Shown here: piece by piece, positions 58,070 through 64,000 of the stretch
Layout of the letters: every line of letters begins with the position of its first letter
Position numbering within the stretch: position 1 is the first letter of the stretch
From: Tragulus kanchil
Lineage: Eukaryota > Chordata > Mammalia > Artiodactyla > Tragulidae
Direction: 5' to 3'
NCBI GenBank assembly: GCA_022376925.1
Contig: JAIOJX010000031.1
Location: 139,022,854 to 139,086,853, forward strand
DNA: 64,000 nucleotides
Position numbers and translations under genes: made by a program
Notes under the pieces: generated by a model
The model's database searches: none
The model's input: the letters and a program-made list of their open reading frames with translations, nothing else
Told to the model about the DNA's origin: nothing

Positions 58070-58930
58070 TCTCACATCCTACCTCCAACCCATCAGCAAA
58101 TCTTACTGGTTTTGCCTCCTCAAAACCACCAGACCTTATACTTTTTGTCACTTACCCTGATTCAAATCTCGGCCCAATGTAATGTGATCCCTCAGTTCTC
58201 CTTGATTCCAGCTTGCTCCCCATCAGGGTATTTTCAACAGAGCATCAGAGAGGCCTGTTAATAAGCAACACAGATCATATCACTTTTCTGTTCAGAATTC
58301 TTTGAGAGCTTTCCATCTCATGCAACATGAAAGCAAACTTCCTTTAAATGAACCACAAAGTCCCACATGATCCAGACACTTACTTTCTTCCTCCACTCCA
58401 GCCACACTGCATGTATGTGTGCTAAGACACCTCAGTCATGTTCGACTCTTTGTGACCCTAGGGATTATAGCCCACCAGGCTTCTCTGTCCATGGGATTCT
58501 CCTGGCTAGAATACTGGAGTGGGTTGCCATGCCCTCCTCCAAGGGATCTTCCTGACCCAGGGACTGAACCCACATCCCCTCTGTCTCTTGCATTGACAGA
58601 CAGATTCTTTACGACTAGCACCACCTGGGAAGTCCCCAACCATACTAGAACACCAACAAACACTCAAGCTTGCTCAGATCTCAGACCTTTGCCCTTCCTG
58701 CTGTAACTGGGCTCCTCTTTCCCCAGATTTCTACCTGGCATACCCCTTCATCCCCTGTATGCCTTTATTCAAATAACACCTTCTCTGTGAGGCATTTTCA
58801 AACCATCATATTTACGAGTACTCCCTCCACACTCAAAACTTCCTATTCCCTTTCCTCTTTTATTTTTCTTCAATGTACTATTGCTTCATAAGCAGTCCAT
58901 ATTCTATCAAGAAGTAGAACAAAGTTAAAT
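58070..58930 (+). mobile_element. L2 LINE, split by Bov-tA (also at 59175-60035)
   Basis: 'caacccatcagcaaatctta', 'acacagatcatatcactttt', 'cagaattctttgagagcttt', 'ccactccagccacactg' then, after the Bov-tA, 'cagacctttgcccttcctgc' and 'cttctctgtgaggcattttc'. This is the L2 ORF2 end and 3' region in order. It appears twice because of duplication 15. Confidence 0.78.
58416..58636 (-). mobile_element. Bov-tA SINE inserted in L2
   Basis: 'gctaagacacctcagtcatg', 'ggattctcctggctagaata', head complement 'agcaccacctgggaagtcc'. Confidence 0.9.
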
Positions 58931-59520
58931 CATTTGGACCTTATCCTCAACTTTAGTCTTATGCATCTATGTGTCTCTGCAGCATCTCCCCTTGCATGTA
59001 TAGAAGACAGGTCAAACTTAAAGTGATCCAACTGGACTCCTGATCTCCAGGCCCCATGCCTGGTCCTCCCACAATCTTACCCATATCCATTAATGGGTAT
59101 CCTGTTCTTCTAATGACTTTAGCCAAAATCCTAGGAGTCATCATTAACCTGCTTCATCATTAACCTGTTCTTTCTCTCACATCCTACCTCCAACCCATCA
59201 GCAAATCTTACTGGTTTTGCCTCCTCAAAACCACCAGACCTTATACTTTTTGTCACTTACCCTGATTCAAATCTCGGCCCAATGTAATGTGATCCCTCAG
59301 TTCTCCTTGATTCCAGCTTGCTCCCCATCAGGGTATTTTCAACAGAGCATCAGAGAGGCCTGTTAATAAGCAACACAGATCATATCACTTTTCTGTTCAG
59401 AATTCTTTGAGAGCTTTCCATCTCATGCAACATGAAAGCAAACTTCCTTTAAATGAACCACAAAGTCCCACATGATCCAGACACTTACTTTCTTCCTCCA
59501 CTCCAGCCACACTGCATGTA

Positions 59521-59741
59521 TGTGTGCTAAGACACCTCAGTCATGTTCGACTCTTTGTGACCCTAGGGATTATAGCCCACCAGGCTTCTCTGTCCATGGG
59601 ATTCTCCTGGCTAGAATACTGGAGTGGGTTGCCATGCCCTCCTCCAAGGGATCTTCCTGACCCAGGGACTGAACCCACATCCCCTCTGTCTCTTGCATTG
59701 ACAGACAGATTCTTTACGACTAGCACCACCTGGGAAGTCCC
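59521..59741 (-). mobile_element. Bov-tA SINE (copy in duplication 15)
   Basis: Second copy of 58416-58636; identical as far as I can see. Confidence 0.9.
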
Positions 59742-60040
59742 CAACCATACTAGAACACCAACAAACACTCAAGCTTGCTCAGATCTCAGACCTTTGCCCT
59801 TCCTGCTGTAACTGGGCTCCTCTTTCCCCAGATTTCTACCTGGCATACCCCTTCATCCCCTGTATGCCTTTATTCAAATAACACCTTCTCTGTGAGGCAT
59901 TTTCAAACCATCATATTTACGAGTACTCCCTCCACACTCAAAACTTCCTATTCCCTTTCCTCTTTTATTTTTCTTCAATGTACTATTGCTTCATAAGCAG
60001 TCCATATTCTATCAAGAAGTAGAACAAAGTTAAATCATTC

Positions 60041-60650
60041 CTGAAAATAGTCACTTTGTCACCTTTGGTCTTTGGCTTCTTTTATGGAAACTATGCGAAG
60101 TTGTGAGGCTTGACTCTTTCTACATTTCCCTGGAAATCGGGCACTAAATCCAGAGCAACGGGCCGAAAGTAAAGATATTGATTTGCTTAAATGGAGCACA
60201 TTTTCCAACACCTAGTTTAAAGGAGAAAAATCTCTCTAGATGCTGTCAAGACAGTACATTTTGTAACTCTGAAACAAATGCCAGATGATTGTCATTCTTC
60301 ACTTTTTTCCTCTTGTGATTTTTTTTTTGGTAGCATTTTAATTCCACCTTTGTTACCTAAAAGCCAAAAAAAATTTCAAATAAAATTATCAACATGGCTT
60401 GGGATAAAAACTGGGTTGATAAATGCTAAGATCCTGCCTGGGTAGTAGGAATTTAAAGACAAGATTCTCATGGTATTGCTATCTCCCAGATTCATGCATT
60501 CAAGGACTCTTGGCTATTTATTGTTGAAATGACTCGGCAATCATACCATCATAATTGCTGTAAGCAAACAGACTGATCAATCACTCGTGCTTCATCATTA
60601 GCATCCAGGCTCCTTCTTTTTCTATTTTCCACACTCACTGCTTTTCAGTT
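60041..60650. promoter_or_regulatory. candidate conserved non-coding element
   Basis: 600 bases without transposon signature, AT-rich with retained CpGs. It includes tgactcggca at 60530-60539, close to a MAF/AP-1-type TGACTCAGCA, followed by dense TAAT/ATCAAT words (catcataattgctgtaagc, gatcaatcactcg). Function inferred. Confidence 0.38.
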
Positions 60651-60753
60651 CATTAAGGAATGCAATGATTCATGAGTACTTGTCTCTAAAAATGCTCATC
60701 TGACATTTCAGGTGATGAGCCAAGCCCTTTTTCTTCCTGCTACCTGTATATTT

Positions 60754-60965
60754 GTGCTTCCCAGGTGGCTCAGTGGTAAAGAATTCTCCTGCCAGTGCAG
60801 GAGAGAAGGGATCAACCCCTGGGCCTGGAAGATCCCCTGGAGAAAGAAATGGGAACCCACTCTGGTATTTTTGCCTGGCCAGTCCCGTGGACAGAGGAGC
60901 CTGGTGGGTTACAGGCCATAGAGTAGCAAAGAGTTGGACAGAACTGAGCAACTATACATGCATGC
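60754..60965 (+). mobile_element. Bov-tA SINE with 12-base target-site duplication
   Basis: Head 'gtgcttcccaggtggctcag', body to 'gaactgagcaactatacatg'. Flanked by acctgtatattt at 60742-60753 and 60966-60977. The B-box is mutated (gatcaacccc). Confidence 0.93.
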
Positions 60966-61194
60966 ACCTGTATATTTAACCATTGATCTCCCCAGGTACT
61001 AGCTCCCTTGGGAAACGCTAATCATTATAACAATCTATTGTTTGTTGAGGCCTCAGGACATTGTAAAGGGGAGCAGCCTACCTGGTCTCTCTGTTTCTAC
61101 ACTTTTTTCCATTAGTCAACTAAAAATTTGACTTCTCAAACCTCCTTTTCAAAAGTAAATCAAAGGTTGTCATTCTTTTTCCTAACAAGGAAAC

Positions 61195-61870
61195 CTGGAA
61201 CGGATTCCAACTGAGATTAAAACTAAATCCAAATTTTGCAGCCTGTTCCTTTAGGTTCTGCATGATCTGTTCACTGCTTCTCTCTAATCTTCCTGTTTAT
61301 AGCCAGCACCGTGCTGTCTACAAACACACACAGTCTCAAGGCAGACGGACCTGCAATAGACTCAGCCCCAGCCAAGCTGTCTTTGACAGTGTCCTCTCTG
61401 GACTTCATTCCCTTACTCTTATTCTCACCTCTTTCTCCCTCATTTATTTCACTCCAGCCACATTGGCCTTTTCTCTATTCTTCTATAAGCCAAGGTTATT
61501 TCTGCCCTGAGATCTTTGCATGTTTTACTACCTTTCTCTAGCAAGCTACTCCCTGAGATGTCCGTGTGATTGGTTTCTACAAATAATACAGGTTCCAGAT
61601 CCTTATCTTCACTTCAGAGGTCTTTCCTGCTTACCCACACTCCCTGCCACTCCCAGGGGTTACCCTTTGCTGTATTACTTTTTGTAGAACTTACTACAAG
61701 CAAGAATTCTCCTTGTGATTGATTTGCTGACTTGTATATGATTTGACTTTGCAATGAGCATCTAAGTTCCACGAGAGCAGAACCTTACCTGCCTTGTTTC
61801 TTCCTGTATTCCTGTACTTAGAATGGTTCTTGGCATGAAATAGAAGCTCAATAAAATTTTCCAGAATAAA
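61195..61870 (+). mobile_element. L2 LINE 3' region
   Basis: 'gttctgcatgatctgttcac', 'ccagccacattggccttttc', 'gagatctttgcatgttttac', 'aagttccacgagagcagaac', 'agaagctcaataaaattttc': L2 order to its end. An extra segment (61306-61428) interrupts the expected L2 order and has a diverged relative at 62191. Confidence 0.75.
61306..61428 (+). repeat. diverged local repeat, first copy
   Basis: Shares 'gtgctgtc', 'aaacacacaca', 'tctcaaggcaga', 'ggacctgca', 'tagactcagccc', 'ctctggac' and 'cattcccttac' in order with 62191-62312. Clearly diverged by many substitutions, unlike the near-identical 1.1-kb units. Confidence 0.75.
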
Positions 61871-62190
61871 AGGATGGATGCATGACCTCCCCCAGTCCTC
61901 ACAATAGCCCCTTTCAGACAGTACAATGGAGACTTAGCAAAGTTAAATTATTTTCTGAAAACTGGGGTCACAGGCAACAATCAAACTCGAGTCTCCAAAA
62001 CTAAAGTTGTTATTAATAAGTTAGCAATCTGTTGGGTGCTTTTTTCCCTTTTCTATGATGTTAAAGGAGATGCTCCTATGTTGACCCATCTCATCCAGAT
62101 CCAGAAGCATGGCAGTAAGGAATCTCAGGTTTAGGTGAACTGAGAGAACACCAATGCCAGTCCCTACTTAGGAGCTGGATCCTTTCCACA

Positions 62191-62312
62191 GCATTGTGCT
62201 GTCCATAAACACACACAATCTCAAGGCAGATGGACCTGCAGTAGACTCAGCCCGCACTGAGTCATCTTTGATGATGACCTTTCTGGACCTCATTCCCTTA
62301 CCCTTACTCTCA
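62191..62312 (+). repeat. diverged local repeat, second copy
   Basis: Partner of 61306-61428, same orientation, about 885 bases downstream. Confidence 0.75.
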
Positions 62313-62324
62313 GAATGGGAACAT

Positions 62325-62420
62325 TCCTCTCAGAGCTGCTTCTGAGATGGAATGAGATTATATACAGCAAGTGCTTAGTACCAGGCCTGGAACACAGTAA
62401 CATTCAATAAAAATTATCTA
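62325..62420 (+). mobile_element. MIR 3' half
   Basis: 'gagatggaatgagattatat' 'caagtgcttagtaccaggcc' 'acattcaataaaaatta'. Confidence 0.65.
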
Positions 62421-62955
62421 TTTGTAATGATGTTGTAGTGGTTGAATACACGGCATGGGGTGGGGTGGCAGGAGAATAGGTCCTGGTGTCCTGCAGATCT
62501 AGCTTCAGATCCTACAAGGTGGAAGTTTTGAGTAAATTTTGTAAATGGGAAAGCTCTGGTATTTTTATTTCTAGTAATAGATAATAAGAGCACCTGGTTT
62601 ATTGGATCTGAAGAATAAAAGAGCATCTTTAAAGTACTGAATCCAAATGGCTGTCCACATGGTAAGCGAGCAAAAACTAAGAGGTATTAGCATCATAACA
62701 TCAAGTGAAGCCAAATTGTGGGGATTGCAGAAGAAAGGAGGTAATCCCTCTGCTTCTTCTAAGCCTTGACTCTGTGATCCTAGAATTTCTCCAGTCCAGC
62801 CAGCCCCTCTGTCTCCACTCAGGGCTCCACACCAGCCCCTTGCCTTCTCCAGCTCTGCCAGCACCAGCCCTCTCTTTCAGACACTAGGCCAGCCAGCGAC
62901 TGGCAAGATCCCAATACCAACTTTGAACACTCCCCTCAGAACACAGAGGTGTGCG
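62421..62955. other. unique sequence, nothing recognised
   Basis: Short frames on both strands have no domain. Confidence 0.35.
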
Positions 62956-62960
62956 CATGT

Positions 62961-62961
62961 G

Positions 62962-62990
<29 letters not shown>
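62961..62990. repeat. (CA)n microsatellite
   Basis: Uninterrupted CA dinucleotides for about 26 bases followed by a broken unit (ctcacacc). Confidence 0.93.
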
Positions 62991-62992
<2 letters not shown>

Positions 62993-63011
62993 CTGCCCTC
63001 AAATCCTGCTT

Positions 63012-63280
63012 AGGGGGGCTTCCCTGGTGGTCCAGTGGGTGTAAAGTCCACCTTACAGTGCAAGGGGCACCGGTTCAATCCCTGTCACGGGAGGATCCCT
63101 CGTGCCGCGGAGCAGCTGGACTGATGTGTCCAATTACGAACCAGTGCTCTAAAGCACATGTGCCCAGACCCAGTGCTCTGCAACGAGAGAGGCCACTGCA
63201 ATGGGAGGCCCACACTGGCTAAAGAGTTAAGATGGATGAAAGTAAATAAATGAAGGACCAATAAAAGAGGCCAAAAAGAA
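63012..63280 (+). mobile_element. tRNA-derived SINE with 11-base target-site duplication
   Basis: Head 'gggggcttccctggtggtcc', B-box-like ggttcaatccc, end 'gaccaataaaagaggcc' plus A-rich tail. Flanked by aaatcctgctt at 63001-63011 and 63281-63291. Confidence 0.93.
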
Positions 63281-63291
63281 AAATCCTGCTT

Positions 63292-64000
63292 CGGTTTCAG
63301 AGGAGGGAAAAACGTTGTAGACATTGACATGGAAGTTGCTCCAGATCAAACTGTGGCCACCTGTGTCATGGCTCGCACACACCAGCCCCGGGGCCCTGCC
63401 TGAAGAAAACACACTCCGTTTCATTTTTTTCTTTCTCGATACCTGTTGGACAAACGTTGAGGACCTTCTTAAGACATGTGGGGTATTGTTTCCCGGCATA
63501 TGTGGGCAGCCTTACTACTGCCACCCCTCAGGACTACTTAACAACATCAGCAAAGCAATTAAGCCCGGTTTTCAGGAAAATGCCAGTGGCTCTGCAGTAT
63601 CTGGATGGGAGTCTCAGCCCAATTATTTCCAGCTAGTTGTGAACTGCGGAGAAGTGGACTTTACTTCATTAGAACTTCAGCTCCCACTGATTAAAAGTCG
63701 ACTGTGTTGGAGACAGTAAGGAAAAAAATGAAACAAGTAAACTTGTCATCAATAAAATTGCTGTGTATTTCTCAACACAGGGTTTTACTTCTCTCCAGAG
63801 GAGCAATTCAAATGAACTGATTGAACTATAATTTGATTGACTGGAGAGCCTCCATCCATTGTGCTGAAACTGAACTTCTGCCCACGGTCCCTCATAGCCT
63901 GGGACATAAAACCTTCCCGCACGCCTGCCAGAACCCAGTGGCAGATGCTCTGAACCCATCAGGTGGTGCTGGCCCCACCAGAGACCTGCTGAGGGACCGT
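63292..64000. promoter_or_regulatory. candidate conserved non-coding element to the window end
   Basis: No transposon signature; CpGs retained (aaaacgttgtagac, ctttctcgatacc, ggacaaacgttgagg) and balanced composition. A 131-codon plus frame (63324-63719) lies here. It has no domain I recognise and could be chance, but it is the least repeat-contaminated longer frame in the window. Confidence 0.3.

Larger units (their letters stand above)
57831..60040. repeat. tandem duplication 15 (unit 1105 bp)
   Basis: Copy A is 57831-58935 and copy B 58936-60040; constant offset 1105 and a direct join. I see no difference within the unit. The first 60 bases also occur at 56743-56800 in duplication 14, so they are present three times. 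Confidence 0.94.

Noticed and set aside
2872..60040. The spaced duplicates as a new repeat-array system comparable to CRISPR or a satellite
   Set aside because: The units have different sequence at each locus, occur only as pairs, and carry degraded junctions; assembly error explains them better.
21924..63280. tRNA-like A- and B-box sequences
   Set aside because: They belong to tRNA-derived SINEs with SINE bodies and tails, not to tRNA genes.
1..64000. Endogenous retrovirus or LTR element
   Set aside because: I found no LTR pair, primer-binding site or retroviral coding remnant.

Overview
The window is nuclear DNA of a ruminant, almost certainly a bovid. The evidence is the dispersed repeats: Bov-tA SINEs, other tRNA-derived ruminant SINEs, and 3' ends of the RTE-type LINE BovB. 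These lie on a background of old mammalian L1, L2, MIR and DNA-transposon remnants. I see no convincing protein-coding exon, tRNA gene, rRNA or CRISPR. The longer open frames run through SINEs, L1, L2 or unique AT-rich sequence and are repeated whenever the DNA is repeated. The window reads as intergenic or deep intronic sequence.

The dominant structure is a series of 15 direct duplications, each with a unit of about 1.0-1.15 kb and nearly identical copies. Starts of copy A are near 2872, 7082, 13196, 15497, 21807, 30418, 33316, 37803, 39617, 45582, 48601, 51320, 53166, 55870 and 57831. Copies differ mainly by homopolymer changes and by disorder at the junction. Several copy-A tails carry a garbled version of the true downstream sequence before copy B restarts, and several junctions fall inside a SINE or LINE. 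The uniform unit length, the number of events and the junction quality fit unmerged overlapping contig ends much better than biology. Removing them would shorten the window to roughly 47-48 kb.

Layout: 1-2870 holds a BovB end, a MIR split by Bov-tA, and more MIR. 2872-5052 is duplication 1. 5.0-7.1 kb holds L2, Bov-tA and a conserved-looking unique block. 7.1-9.4 kb is duplication 2, ending in a SINE. 10.5-13.0 kb is an old antisense L1. 13.2-18.3 kb is duplications 3 and 4, an L2, and an inserted L1 with a 5' inversion. 18.3-21.8 kb holds L1, Bov-tA, BovB and unique DNA. 21.8-25.0 kb is duplication 5 and a SINE with a perfect target-site duplication. 25-30.4 kb is unique DNA with three Bov-tA copies. 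30.4-37.6 kb is duplications 6 and 7 and a cluster of tRNA-type SINEs. 37.6-42.1 kb is L2 with nested duplications 8 and 9. 42.4-43.3 kb is an extreme AT-rich tract. 43.4-51.2 kb holds an L1 tail, Bov-tA copies, duplications 10 and 11, and BovB. 51.3-60.0 kb is duplications 12 to 15. 60-64 kb is unique DNA, L2, Bov-tA, MIR and a final SINE.

Between the repeats lie several transposon-poor blocks with homeodomain-, octamer-, E-box- and RFX-like motifs. They look like candidate conserved non-coding elements. That is inference from composition only; I cannot name the neighbouring gene.
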